NCBI RefSeq assembly: GCF_022965805.1
Contig: NC_133104.1
Span: forward strand, 27,152,069-27,216,068
Source of the DNA: Primulina eburnea
Lineage: Eukaryota > Streptophyta > Magnoliopsida > Lamiales > Gesneriaceae
DNA: 64,000 nucleotides
Direction: 5' to 3'
Position numbers and translations under genes: made by a program. Below the pieces are notes generated by a model. It was not told the origin of the DNA. It did not search any database and saw only the letters and a list, made by a program, of their open reading frames with translations. Position 1 is the first letter of the stretch. The number at the start of each line of letters is the position of its first letter. Of this stretch, positions 32,147-44,809 are shown one piece after another.

Positions 32147-34337
32147 TGTGGGGCCCCGGGTCCGACATCTAACACCAATAATTATAAAAGTAACAAACCA
32201 AATGATTTAATAAAATACATAATTTGTTGTTCACAAATCCACATAACGTCATCAAAATAATTTAAAGTTCTCAAATGTTTGAAATATAATTTTCAACATT
32301 CCAAAATAAAGTAGTGAACCAAATTTTTCCCAACATCATCAAACGCTCCTAAGACTCGAGAATCCCACTCTAACTCGTATCTCCTCGCCTGGAGCTTGAC
32401 TCTGGCATCCCAAGCCTCGCCTCACCTACCGTCAAGCACATGAAAACAAGAGGTACCGGACATGCCGGTGAGTATAAACCCAGTATGATAAAATCAATAA
32501 CATAAGAGAATTAAAATACAACAATTTCACATAATATCATAAAGATGCAATATAATGCAATGTATGATCAGAAGCTGGGGGCTATCAATAAATCTCAAGA
32601 TCAAGTGAATCATCTGGTCATAGGGTACCCAAGGGAATAGAATCACCAAGCAACATCCACCGACTCATCCACTCGGGGTGGGGTGCTGTGTTCTACAATC
32701 CCAGGACTATGATGCGCCTATAGAGAGTGTTCAGGCCATAGCAGCGACCTCCGCATACACTATGCCAACTCAACTATAGCCTCATACGTCCAACAAATAA
32801 ATATATCAAGGCGACCTCCGCCATATCAAATCTGAATCAACAACTGGCTCAATATGCAATGCCATGATGCAAATCAATATCATCATCTCAATATAATAAT
32901 AAACTCATCTCAAGGCCACAATCATCATTGAATCACAAGTAATTCATCAAGCCATAAAATATTCAATTTAAAATAAAATTGATACTTTTACCTCGTATGT
33001 TATCGACAGTAACATACCTTTTGAATATTACCAACAAAAGATCAAAATATATTGTTGTGAAGGCTTGAACCCTTGCAGTCTACTCGATTCGCTATCAACC
33101 AACTTAGAGTAAATAATCTTGAGCCAACCCAAGTCAATACTTCAACCAAATCTTCAATACATAAATCAAGAACTCATATTACTTATCAATACATGGCACT
33201 TTTCGTACAAAATTCATAATTAATTCAATACGGCTTCAAATCAAGATCCGTAGATTTCTTAATCATAATATTCCATAAAAACATTCGTTGGATCATTTCA
33301 TCAAACACATGGCATGTGTGCTAAAAGGTTAGCTCTTCTTCAATTCCATTTTAAATTCAAACCAACACAATCACAACATCTCCAACATCTCTATATCTCA
33401 AATATCAATTCAAATATCAATTCTAAACTTCAACCCTTTTCCAAACTTTAACAAAAATCGGAAAAACTTACATCCTTGTGAAGCCCGTGATGAGAGGATC
33501 ACAAATCTAACTTTATTTCATAATTTCCTTGAACAAATCTCCCATGGATTGAAGAATACTTTAGAAAATGGAAGGAAGAATGAAGAACCCTAGCTTCTAA
33601 CCCAATGGAGAGAAAAGAAGGAGAAGGAAAATGAGAAGAAAGAGCATCCCACTAGATTTTATGCCTTCCCAAACACCAAAACACGCCTTTTCAATTTGCT
33701 GGCCGCTACGGCGAACCTCTTTTTCCGCTCGGGCACGTAACTCTCGGCCAGAACACCAAAATTTTCGAACATGGCTCGCTAGGGCGGACATAAATTTCCG
33801 CTAGGGCGAGCACACTGCGCACAGGAACTACAAAGATCGCTTCCGAAACGCCTCTTCTCTTCAGAATTTGGAAAAGTGGTAAACTACAAAGTTGTAGCCC
33901 TATGTCTTTGTTTTCATCTCCCAAAATTTCAGCGCATTTGGAGGTCTGAGTAAAAAGTTATGCCAATTCTCCCAACATGTGTCATTGTAGGAACGACGAT
34001 ACGCACGACACACTTCGGGGCGCTTTTGGCTCATCTTCCTTAATGATTTGAACAAAACTCAAAACTGGAAAGTTATAGCCTTATGTCTTATCTTTCTAAT
34101 GGAAAAGGCCTCACATCAATTGGATCAATATACAAAACATTATGCTAAAAACCACAACTTGTGCCATATTTTTCATGCCGTTTCTGCACGTCCATTACCT
34201 ATTTAGCTCAAATTCCACCTTTGATTCTACCCATCTATTATCTATTCCATTCTAAAACATCATCATCATTCATACTATAACGTAAGCCAAGAACCATCAC
34301 AACTACTGCCATATTATATCAAAATTCGGGCATTACA
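32147..34337 (-). repeat. 5' LTR of element B
   Basis: 2,191 bp, the same length as the 3' LTR. About 30 substitutions separate the pair by eye. Confidence 0.93.
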
Positions 34338-35763
34338 CTTCTTGTTGAGTTAAACTAATTAATTGACCATAAGTAAATTCATTATAAGGAATTATTTGTT
34401 TTCCACATGATTCTCTAATTTTATTTCTAACCTTTTCTCCTAAAAGAGTTGGTAATCCTGCTAGGAATTTTTCTTTCCAAAATGGTTGATTAGAGTCTTT
34501 CCTAAGCATGACTCTGGTTAGAAAAGTATTTTTATACCATTGAAAATCACTTAATTTTTTACATTTAAGATTTGATAATAATTCAGCATTTTTATCTTTT
34601 AAATGTGAATGATCACCTATAAAGTGTAAAGAGATTGTTAGGATTAAAGTAGCTACAGCATCTTGTTGGGGATTTTCATCTTGATCTAAAATTGGTATCC
34701 CGTCTTCATCAGTTTTTATAGAATTTAAAATATCTTCTTGTTGTTTATTTGTAAGATAATAGTCCCACCAACCCTTAATTTGGCCAGAAAAACCAGCTAT
34801 AAGGAGTTCGGCTATGGTTCTATCTTGTGTATTTGTTTGAGTTTTATAAGCATTTGCTGCCATAGTCATTTGTTGTAAAATACTAAGAATATTATATTCA
34901 GTCATTCCATCTATGTTCCAATCATAAACGGAAGAAGCATTAAAGCGAGATTGTGTTATGGGTTTTATTATTCCTAAATCTGGAGCAGGAATAATTTGTA
35001 ACTTTTGTGAAGATTGATTCGAATCAATTTTATTGATTTTATTTGTAGGATTTTGGAATTGTTCTAAAGCTTCACTAATATCTGAATCATGATTTAATGT
35101 AATTATTCTAAGATTAGAGTTTGGTGTTTCAGGAACAGTTTGATCTATGGGTTGATTTGAGCTACTGGCTGTTGTATCCATTTTACTTAATTTATCTTGT
35201 ATTAATTTTATAAATTCAAAATTATTCTCTTTGATATTTTTAACACTATTTTCAGTTATTTGGTATGGTTTAAAAATTGGGTTTTTGAGTTTACTATCTA
35301 TAACCGCGTTTTCTATATTATTTTTAATAGGATTAACAGAATTTGAAAATGGATAATATAAAGAATTTTGAAAGAAATATATTTCAAACCAATCAAAAAA
35401 TAAAATATGAATTTTATATTTATTTGTAAATTCATAAAATTTTTGTTGAATATCTTTTCTTGTATCCATAAAATTTTCAAAAAACCATAATCTTTTTTCT
35501 TTATTATGTGTAGCATAAAAGTCTTTATGTAGAAAGTTTTTATCTACTTGGAATTCTGTTTTGATTGTACAATCTGTTTTGAAGAATTGATAATTTGAAG
35601 TTTTATAAATTTGATCTTTATTTATTTTAGGAATTTCCCAATTATCAATTGATTTATCAAAATCTTCTATGACTATTTCTTCGGTATTTATTATCCTTCT
35701 ATTCTCATAAGAAGTTGAAGTAGCGGAGTTAAGAGAAGTAGATCTACAGAAAATTGAATTCAT
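34338..35763 (-). pseudogene. viral copy gamma: ORF1 N-terminus fused to coat protein (movement core deleted)
   Basis: One open frame of about 475 codons on the minus strand from MNSIFCRSTS (35763) to the element B insertion. The first 70 residues match delta. Then the frame jumps over the movement-protein core (junction near 35565, at a short TTCT homology) and a second short linker (near 35300), and continues without a break into the capsid part (MDTTASSSNQ, DWNIDGMTEYNIL, IAGFSGQIKGWWDYYL). Both internal deletions therefore keep the frame. It continues at 25048 beyond element B. Confidence 0.85.
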
Positions 35764-36290
35764 TTTATTAAAATTTGTGTTTCGATTTTTAATTTCTCTC
35801 TACAATCCTAACCAATTCTATGGTTTTACAGCCTTAACGTTAGGACTTACTACCCAGACCTTCTTAGGCAAAAACACTCAAGAGAAACTAAATTTCTAAA
35901 ACTCAAATTAAAATATCGTAAAAACAATTCTTATAACTCTACCCCCCCGGGCTCTGATACCAAAGACTACCCAGTGATACTTAGGGGGATAATTGAACAC
36001 CAATAGAAATATTTATAAACAATAATAATAAAAAGCAATTAATAAAAAGAAAATGCAATAACAATAAATAAAGTAGGCGGTTTAACCAGCCATATAATAT
36101 GTATAATAATATATATATATATGCGGAATTTAAAGACAGGAATTTAAATACAAGAATTTAAATGCAGGAATTTAAAGATCTTTAAAGATTTGAGGTTCCT
36201 CTAGTTTCTGATTGCATATAATCTTTAAAGGATTATATGTAGAGCATACTTTTGCAAAGAACACCACAAAATCTTCAAAGATATATATAT

Positions 36291-36339
<49 letters not shown>

Positions 36340-36629
36340 TATTTATATATATATTTAGGCGGTTTAACCGGCCATATAATATATGATATATATATATATA
36401 CAAGTATTTAACACATAAATAAAACACACCTTGGAATCAAAATAAGAACTTCAATATATCTTCAAAGGATTTACAAATTCTTCAAGAACATAAAGCTTGA
36501 AAGGTAAGAACACCTTGAATGTGAGTGGAGAAAGTAGGAAAAGTAAGAAAGAGAAGAGAGAAGAAAGGAAGTGAAAGTGGGAATCAAAACTTGGTATCAA
36601 AAAACTTGCCTTTCCTTGGGAGACTTGTC
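35764..36629 (-). other. viral leader, copy gamma
   Basis: Same layout as the delta leader, but the TA tract is longer and interrupted (about 36281-36336). PBS about 190 bp before ORF1. No gene. Confidence 0.75.
35951..35962 (-). promoter_or_regulatory. primer binding site (tRNA-iMet), copy gamma
   Basis: TGGTATCAGAGC on the minus strand, followed by the G run seen in all copies. Confidence 0.9.
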
Positions 36630-36725
36630 TTCTATTTATAGATATTTTCAAGGGCATTTTCGGAATCTTGAATAGTATTTGTCGTTGTCATGCTAGCATC
36701 ATTTCGTGGTCATGTTTCATTTTTT
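36630..36725 (-). promoter_or_regulatory. putative viral promoter between copies beta and gamma
   Basis: TATA box TCTATAAATAGA (36631-36642, minus strand) with TGACAACGAC upstream. The TGACGACG of the delta-side promoter is altered to TGACCACG here. Confidence 0.63.
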
Positions 36726-36778
36726 TTTAAAACACGAATATTACAATCAATACAAAAATTAAACTTTACAATTCATAT

Positions 36779-38130
36779 TTACATTCCATTGTTTCCAAAA
36801 ATAGGTCCATCATCATCATCATCTAAATGGATAGAGGGCTCTGGAGATTCTGATCTGTTTGATAAGGCTGGTGTAAATTTCATCAATATTGCCTGCATAT
36901 TTTCAGGAGTTTTTGCCGTTGCAAGCATAGCTGCCATTTGAGATTTTTGTACCAAAAAGTCTGTCTGCTGTGGTGTTTGGAATGTTTCTGGAGTCTTGAC
37001 GTTACAGTCTTTAATCCATTTTTGAATATTCATAATTGAAAGGCTTGGAGGACTTTTAAATTTATCCCACCATTTAACTTTGAATCTTCTTATAAGTACC
37101 GGAAGTTTTTGATCAGAAAGTTCTACCGTCCATGCAAGAACCCATGGAACATAGAATTTTGTACAAAAAAGGGCTAAGGGTTGTAATGATTTTTCTTCAT
37201 CTGTGGGTTTATACTGAGCTTCGAATAAATTGAACGAACTTTGGATTGGGGGTTTTAGAATTTCATATGATGAACCGAAAAATTCCCACCATGAATTCCA
37301 CCAAAATGGAAATTGTTTGGGATCACATATTTTTGTGTCAAAATAGAAAAGCCATGTGTGTTTATGTTTTTGGTTTTGGATAAAAAGGAATTGTACCATG
37401 CTTGATGATAATCCCAATAATTAAAAGGTATTTCGAAGAAATGTGTTTCTTTAAGTTTTTCTGGAAAGAATAGGGATTTGGTTAAGTCATATCCCCAATC
37501 AGCCGGAGCAATGACTTTGAGAATCTTACAAGTAGAATATGCCGGATCTTCATGTTTCTCTTCTAGGAAGAAATTTTTAAATATTACGGATTCTGTAATT
37601 TCAAGAATGGCTTGATAGAAATAAGGGGTTTTATTAATATCATATGGTTTATAATATCTTCCTTTTCCAAAATATTTTTGAAGAATCTGGAATGGTTCAG
37701 AACTATCGAATCCTCTTTCAGTATTGATAATATTTTGCCATATCTGTTTTTCAAAAAATTCTGAAGAGGCTTTTAAATAGGGTTGGGCCAAAGAAACCTG
37801 AGGATTTAAAGATTGTTTTTGTGAGGATGTTGTAGGGGAATCATCTGAATTTGACAATACCTGGAAAGTATTTGAAACTTGGATTTTTGAGGATTTTTCT
37901 TCGGAATTTTCTTTTTCTAGAGATTTTTTGTCCTTTGATGCTTCAAGAAGAGCTTCAAGAATTTGAAGTCTGGTTTCAATATCACAGTTTTCTTTCTTTG
38001 GAATTTGGAGTTTGGATTGGGCAGTGTCGAGCTCTTCTTCTTTTGTAACAATTTCATACCAACTTTTTGGTTTTACTGGATCAACAGAGGTTTGGATAGG
38101 CATTTTGTCTTTATCTTTTTTCGGCGGCAT
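36779..38130 (-). pseudogene. viral copy beta: ORF2, unknown conserved protein
   Basis: About 450 codons from ATG 38130 (MPPKKDKDK) to a stop at 36779. Basic N-terminus, glutamate- and lysine-rich probable coiled coil (residues about 45-85), serine/glutamine-rich spacer, then a tryptophan- and phenylalanine-rich core (WWNSWWEFFGSS, FYVPWVLAW, KWWDKFKSP) and an acidic tail. No catalytic motif is visible. A one-base loss near 37390 breaks the frame in this copy; alpha and gamma are broken at other places, so the parent ORF was intact. Its ATG lies inside the last codons of RNase H, in another frame (20-bp overlap). The layout matches the second ORF of florendovirus-like genomes. Function unknown. 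Confidence 0.78.
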
Positions 38131-38968
38131 TGACTCTGTCTTGAAGAAATTCTCGGGTAAGGAAGTCTGGTAGAGAATTTGTATCTCCTTTGATAAATTC
38201 AATATTAAAATAAAAAATACTTAATATAGTCTGCCATCGTGCAAAAATTTGTTTTGATGCAAGATTTTGAACATCTTTTTGTAAAACTTCTTTCGCACTT
38301 TTACAGTCTATCCTTAGTAAAAAATTTTGATTTAATAAGTCACTTTGAAATTTTTGTATGCATAAAACAATGCCCAAAATTTCCTTTTTTATAGTAGAAT
38401 AATTCTTTTGGGTGTCGTTCCAATGGGCTGATGTATACTGAACTATATACTCTTTGTCTCCTTGTTTTTGCTTTAAAATACCTCCATATCCTAGATCTGA
38501 GGCATCTGTCTCAACTATTTTTGGTAGGCTAGGATCTGCAATATGTAAACATGGAATTTCTAATACTTGTTTTTTGATTATCTGTACTAACTCTGTGTGT
38601 TTTTCTGTCCATGGAACTGGGTTTTTCTTAAGCCTATCATGTACAGGTTTTGCTATTCTATTAATGTTAGGACAGAAATCTAGAACATAATTTAAACTTC
38701 CTAAAAATCTTTGTAATTGATTTTTATCAAGTATTTTATCAGGGAATTTATTTGCAAATTGCAAAGATCTTTCAATAGGTGTAATAGTTCCTTGTGATAT
38801 GTAGTGTCCTAAAAATCTGATTTTAGTCTGGAATAGGCTTATTTTTTATTTGGATACTACTAAACCATTTTGTTTTGTAATATAAAGGAATGTTTTTAGG
38901 TGTTTTATATGCTCATCTATGTTGTTTGAAAAGACTAAGACATCATCAATATAAACTATACAATATTT
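38111..38968 (-). pseudogene. viral copy beta: RT end and RNase H
   Basis: The frame 38764-38111 (217 codons) holds RNase H with VETDASDLGYGG, KEILGIVLCIQ and IDCKSAKEVL and ends in AAEKR. Upstream, the catalytic YIDDV of RT (38939-38953) is preceded by a TAA at 38969. A second TAA follows VVSK near 38848. The first stop is shared with alpha, the second with gamma. Confidence 0.85.
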
Positions 38969-40298
38969 TTAATAATCATTGAAGATTTCATTCATAATTC
39001 TTTGGAATTCAGAAGGGGCATTTTTTAACCCAAAAGGCATTACATTCCATTCATATTGTCCAAAAGGGACTGTAAAAGCAGTTTTATACCTGTCTTTTTG
39101 AGAAATTTGTATTTGCCAAAATCCTGATTTCATATCAAATTTAGAAAATATAGAAGCATTATGCAGTTTTTGTAATTGATCTTTTTTATTTGATATAGGA
39201 TATCTGATCCATTTTAATGCTTTATTTAATGGTTTATAATTTATTACTAATCTGGGAGTCCCTCTTTCAATTTCAGAATTTTTATTAACATAAAAAGCAG
39301 CGCAACTCCAAGGAGATCTAGATTTGGAAATTAGACATTTCTTTTCCAAATATTGTATTTCCTTTTTACAATGTTCTTCTAGATCAGAATTCATTTGTAT
39401 TGGTCTAGCTTTGGTTGGGATTTGTTTATCATTAAAATCTTGTTCATAAGGGAGATCTACAATATGTTGTTTTCTATTCCAGAAAGCATTTGGAATTTCT
39501 GAACAAATTTCTGTTTCTAATAGCTTTTGAAATTTTGAAATTTTATTTTGAAGTTCTTGTGTTTCTAACTGTTTTATTATCCTTTTTTGGGAAATATCTT
39601 TTTTAAGATTTTCTAGTTGAAAATTTTTTCCTTGGATTAGTACATTAATACTATTTTCATATATAGAATATGCTTTTATTAAATTGAGATTTCTTGTACG
39701 GGGTTTTTCTAAGAATTCAAATTCTAATTTTTTGTAATTAAATTTAAAAGAAATAGAATTATTATTTACTTTATATGGAGTAATTAATCCTATAAAAGGT
39801 GCTCCTAGAATTACAGTATGATGTATATCATTAACAAGAATAAATGTAGTTTTAATAAAAACTCCATTGTTTAATATTGATGCTTCTGTTTTTGAATTGA
39901 CATTTAATTTAGAATTGTTAGCAGCCGAAAGTTTTTCATTAGTTTTTTCTTGAAAATTTTTAGGTACTATTCCTGATTTTATACAATTTAAATCAGCACC
40001 AGTATCAAAAAGTGCTATTGTACTAATTTTAAAATTTTCTGAAAATACCAAATTTATTTTTAGTATGTATTTTCTAGAGGTTATTTCTCTTAATACAAAA
40101 AGAAAGTCTTCTGGAATTTTCCCAAGGTTTTGAATATTTTTTATTTCATTATCTTCAGATTCTTCAGAATTTTCAGTGTTAATATTATCTAATATTCCTT
40201 TGATTATTTCAGAATCTTCTTTTTGTTTTTCTTTTAATTCTTTTAGTTCTAGTTTTATTTCTTTTATATCTTTTTGTAAGTCTGGGATTGTTATCTCT
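38969..40298 (-). pseudogene. viral copy beta: linker, protease and reverse transcriptase
   Basis: The frame 40051-38969 (360 codons) carries the aspartic protease (FDTGADLNC) and RT fingers and palm up to FNDY, where a TAA stops it just before the YIDD active site. The upstream linker is in another frame because of an insertion in the lysine codons near 40310. Protein features match copy gamma closely. Confidence 0.85.
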
Positions 40299-40970
40299 TT
40301 ATTTTTTCCTTTTCTTTCTTTTTTCTAAAATATTGGTTAGGTCGTAAATATTTTTAGAAGCATTTGGTAAAGTAGTAAATTTTATTTCTGTTTTTTCTTC
40401 TTTATTTTCTTTGAGAGATTTTAAAGATTTATCAAGATATTCTTTTTGAATATTAGGATCATTTATGTCTTTTAGAATATCAAGAAGGAATTGTTGATCT
40501 TTTGAAAGCATGTTAATTTGTTTTTCAGATTCATTACTAGATGTAATTAATTCATCTATTTGTAAAGATTCATTTTCATCTTTAGAAGAAAAATTTTCTA
40601 ATTCTGACTCAGAAGAATCAATTAAAAGATTAGAAATTTTATTTAATATTTCTTCATTTAATTCTAATTCATTTAATTGTTTATTCAATCTACAATAATT
40701 AGCAGTATGTCCCTTTTTATGACATTTATAACATTCAATATCTTTAAATGATTTTTTAGGATATTGTTTGAAATTTTTTAATTTCTTATAAGGTTTCTTA
40801 TAAAATTCTTCTTTTGATTTAAAATTTTTCTTATTGTATTTAAAATTTTTTCTATATGGCTTTTCATTAGATTTACTACAGTTTTCTAGGCATTTAGAAG
40901 GAGAAGGTTTATTAGGATTTATATCGAATTGTTGACAGAAAGTTCTTAATTCTTGTTTCGTTCTTTTCAT
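40299..40970 (-). pseudogene. viral copy beta: zinc-knuckle region
   Basis: Frame of 223 codons with CYKCHKKGHTANYC (about 40690-40740) followed by an acidic, asparagine-rich linker. It is separated from the coat protein by one TGA at 40974 (a Trp codon in alpha and gamma). The knuckle is the expected RNA-binding end of the caulimovirid capsid protein. Confidence 0.85.
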
Positions 40971-40973
40971 TTC

Positions 40974-41864
40974 TCATTTTAAATGTTTTTGTAATTTTAG
41001 ATCTTGACATATTTTTAAACCTTCTTGTTGAGTTAAACTAATTAATTGACCATAAGTAAATTCATTATAAGGAATTATTTGTTTTCCACATGATTCTCTA
41101 ATTTTATTTCTAACCTTTTCTCCTAAAAGAGTTGGTAATCCTGCTAGGAATTTTTCTTTCCAAAATGGTTGATTAGAGTCTTCCCTAAGCATGACTCTGG
41201 TTAGAAAAGTATTTTTATACCATTGAAAATCACTTAATTTTTTACATTTAAGATTTGATAATAATTCAGCATTTTTATCTTTTAAATGTGAAGGATCACC
41301 TATAAAGTGTAAAGAGATTGTTAGGATTAAAGTAGCTACATCATCTTGTTGGGGATTTTCATCTTGATCTAAAATTGGTATCCCGTCTTCATCAGTTTTT
41401 ATAGAATTTAAAATATCTTCTTGTTGTTGATTTGTAAGATAATAGTCCCACCAACCCTTAATTTGGCCGGAAAAACTAGCTATAAGGAGTTCGGCTATGG
41501 TTCTATCTTTTGTATTTGTTTGAGTTTTATAGGCATTTGCTGCTATAGTCATTTGTTGTAAAATACTAAGAATATTATATTCAGTCATTCCATCTATGTT
41601 CCAATCATAAACGGAAGAAGCATTAAAACGAGATTGTGTTATGGGTTTTATTATTCCTAAATCTGGAGCAGGAATAATTTGTAACTTTTGTGAAGATTGA
41701 TTCCAATCTATTTTATTGATTTTATTTGTAGGATTTTGGAATTTTTCTAAAGCTTCACTAATATCTGAATCATGATTTAAGGTATTTATTCTAAGATTAG
41801 ATATTGGTGTTTTAGGAGCAATTTGATCTATGGGTTGATTTGAGTTATTGGCTGTTGTATCCAT
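40974..41864 (-). pseudogene. viral copy beta: coat-protein region
   Basis: Open frame of 296 codons from MDTTANNSNQPIDQ. It contains SRFNASSVYDWNIDGM, SFSGQIKGWWDYYL and a conserved FWKEKFLAGLPTLLGEKV block, all as in the other copies. The stop at 40974 is a Trp-to-TGA change in front of EMKRTKQ. Confidence 0.85.
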
Positions 41865-41870
41865 TTTACT

Positions 41871-42446
41871 TCATTTATCTTGTATTAATTTTATAAATTC
41901 AAAATTATTCTCTTTGATATTTTTAACACTATTTTCAGTTATTTGGTATGGTTTAAAAATTGGGTTTTTGAGTTTACTATCTATAACCGCGTTTTCTATA
42001 TTATTTTTAATAGGATTAACAGAATTTGAAAATGGATAATATAAAGAATTTTGAAAGGAATATATTTCAAACCAATCAAAAAATAAAATATGAATTTTAT
42101 ATTTATTTGTAAATTCATAGAATTTTTGTTGAATATCTTTTCTTGTATCCATAAAATTTTCAAAAAACCATAATCTTTTTTCTTTATTATGTGTAGCATA
42201 AAAGTCTTTATGTAGAAAGTTTTTATCTACTTGGAATTCTGTTTTGATTGTACAATCTGTTTTGAAGAATTGATAATTTGAAGTTTTATAAATTTGATCT
42301 TTATTTACTTTAGGAATTTCCCAATTATCAATTGATTTATCAAAATCTTCTATGACTATTTCTTCGGTATTTATTATCCTTCTATTCTCATAAGAAGTTG
42401 AAGTAGCGGAGTTAAGAGAAGTAGATCTACAGAAAATTGAATTCAT
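41871..42446 (-). pseudogene. viral copy beta: ORF1 N-terminus, movement core deleted
   Basis: 191 codons from MNSIFCRSTS to a TGA that replaces the codon after LIQDK. Only the N-terminal 70 residues and the region after the movement-protein core remain. The junction is the same as in gamma (CIKTEFQVDKNF), showing a common ancestor for the deletion. Confidence 0.82.
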
Positions 42447-42963
42447 TTTATTAAAATTTGTGTTTCGATTTTTAATTTCTCTCTACAATCCTAAGCAATT
42501 CTATGGTTTTACAGCCTTAACGTTAGGACTTACTACCCAGACCTTCTTAGGCAAAAACACTCAAGAGAAACTAAATTTCTAAAACTCAAATTAAAATATC
42601 GTAAAAACAATTCTTATAACTCTACCCCCCCGGGCTCTGATACCAAAGACTACCCAGTGATACTTAGGGGGATAATTGAACACCAATAGAAATATTCATA
42701 AACAATAATAATAAAAAGCAATTAATAAAAAGAAAATGCAATAACAATAAATAAAGTAGGCGGTTTAACCAGCCATATAATATGTATAATAATATATATA
42801 TATATATGCGGAATTTAAAGACAGGAATTTAAATACAAGAATTTAAATGCAGGAATTTAAAGATCTTTAAAGATTTGAGGTTCCTCTAGTTTCTGATTGC
42901 ATATAATCTTTAAAGGATTATATGTAGAGCATACTTTTGCAAAGAACACCACAAAATCTTCAA

Positions 42964-43011
<48 letters not shown>

Positions 43012-43305
43012 GGTATTTATATATATATTTAGGCGGTTTAACCGGCCATATAATATATGATATATATATATATATACAAGTATTTAACACATAAATAAAA
43101 CACACATTGGAATCAAAATAAGAACTTCAATATATCTTCAAAGGATTTACAAATTCTTCAAGAACATAAAGCTTGAAAGGTAAGAACACCTTGAATGTGA
43201 GTGGAGAAAGTAGGAAAAGTAAGAAAGAGAAGAGAGAAGAAAGGAAGTGAAAGTGGGAATCAAAACTTGGTATCAAAAAACTTGCCTTTCCTTGGGAGAC
43301 TTGTC
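42447..43305 (-). other. viral leader, copy beta
   Basis: Leader with hairpin, TTTAAATTC-type repeats and a TA tract of about 40 bp (42966-43003), longer than in delta. No gene. Confidence 0.75.
42634..42645 (-). promoter_or_regulatory. primer binding site (tRNA-iMet), copy beta
   Basis: TGGTATCAGAGC on the minus strand, 6,683 bp from the gamma PBS; this distance defines the repeat unit. Confidence 0.9.
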
Positions 43306-43400
43306 TTCTATTTATAGATATTTTCAAGGGCATTTTCGGAATCTTGAATAGTATTTGTCGTTGTCATGCTAGCATCATTTCGTGGTCATGTTTCATTTTT
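43306..43400 (-). promoter_or_regulatory. putative viral promoter between copies alpha and beta
   Basis: TATA box TCTATAAATAGA (43307-43318, minus strand) and TGACAACGAC upstream, as in the other units. Confidence 0.63.
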
Positions 43401-43455
43401 TTTTTAATACACGAATATTACAATCAATACAAAAATTAAAATTTACAATTCATAT

Positions 43456-44809
43456 TTACATTCCATTGTTTCCAAAAATAGGTCCATCATCATCATCATC
43501 ATCTAAATGGATAGAGGGCTCTGGAGATTCTGATCTGTTTGATAAGGCTGGTGTAAATTTCATCAATATTGCCTGCATATTTTCAGGAGTTTTTGCCGTT
43601 GCAAGCATAGCTGCCATTTGAGATTTTTGTACCAAAAAGTCTGTCTGCTGTGGTGTTTGGAATGTTTCTGGAGTCTTGACGTTACGGTCTTTAATCCATT
43701 TTTGAATATTCATAATTGAAAGGCTTGGAGGACTTTTAAATTTATCCCACCATTTAACTTTGAATCTTCTTATAAGTACCGGAAGTTTTTGATCAGAGTT
43801 CTACCGTCCATGCAAGAACCCATGGAACATAGAATTTTGTACAAAAAAGGGCTAAGGGTTGTAATGATTTTTCTTCATCTGTGGGTTTATACTGAGCTTC
43901 GAATAAATTGAACGAACTTTGGATTGGGGGTTTTAGAATTTCATATGATGAACCGAAAAATTCCCACCATGAATTCCACCAAAATGGAAATTGTTTGGGA
44001 TCACATATTTTTGTGTCAAAATAGAAAAGCCATGTGTGTTTATGTTTTTGGTTTTGGATCAAAAAAGAATTGTACCATGCTTGATGATAATCCCAATAAT
44101 TAAAAGGTATTTCGAAGAAATGTGTTTCTTTAAGTTTTTCTGGAAAGAATAGGGATTTGGTTAAGTCATATCCCCAATCAGCCGGAGCAATGACTTTGAG
44201 AATCTTACAAGTAGAATATGCCGGATCTTCATGTTTCTCTTCTAGGAAGAAATTTTTAAATATTACGGATTCTGTAATTTCAAGAATGGCTTGATAGAAA
44301 TAAGGGGTTTTATTAATATCATATGGTTTATAATATCTTCCTTTTCCAAAATATTTTTGAAGAATCTGGAATGGTTCAGAACTATCGAATCCTCTTTCAG
44401 TATTGATAATATTTTGCCATATCTGTTTTTCAAAAAATTCTGAAGAGGCTTTTAAATAGGGTTGGGCCAAAGAAACCTGAGGATTTAAAGATTGTTTTTG
44501 TGAGGATGTTGTAGGGGAATCATCTGAATTTGACAATACCTGGAAAGTATTTGAAACTTGGATTTTTGAGGATTTTTCTTCGGAATTTTCTTTTTCTAGA
44601 GATTTTTTGTCCTTTGATGCTTCAAGAAGAGCTTCAAGAATTTGAAGTCTGGTTTCAATATCACAGTTTTCTTTCTTTGGAATTTGGAGTTTGGATTGGG
44701 CAGTGTCGAGCTCTTCTTCTTTTGTAACAATTTCATACCAACTTTTTGGTTTTACTGGATCAACAGAGGTTTGGATAGGCATTTTGTCTTTATCTTTTTT
44801 CGGCGGCAT
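43456..44809 (-). pseudogene. viral copy alpha: ORF2, unknown conserved protein
   Basis: ATG at 44809 (MPPKKDKDK), frame open to 43793, where a two-base loss near 43796 shifts it. The rest lies in another frame to 43456, with an acidic tail one aspartate longer than in beta. Otherwise nearly identical to the beta ORF2. Confidence 0.78.

Larger units (their letters stand above)
25049..34337 (-). mobile_element. Ty3/gypsy element B, complete
   Basis: 9,289 bp with two 2,191-bp LTRs and a CTTCT duplication (25044-25048 and 34338-34342), inserted into viral ORF1 of copy gamma. It is on the minus strand: the 5' LTR is at the right. tRNA-Met primer site, one long gag-pol reading frame with a single late stop, chromodomain-like tail. 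The LTRs differ at about 30 positions by eye (about 1.4 percent), so it is older than element C and the copia element. Confidence 0.94.

Noticed and set aside
36690..36941. Plus-strand ORF with an FINIACIFSGVFAVASIAAI-like end, repeated at 12035 and 43382
   Set aside because: It is the antisense shadow of ORF2 and recurs with each copy.
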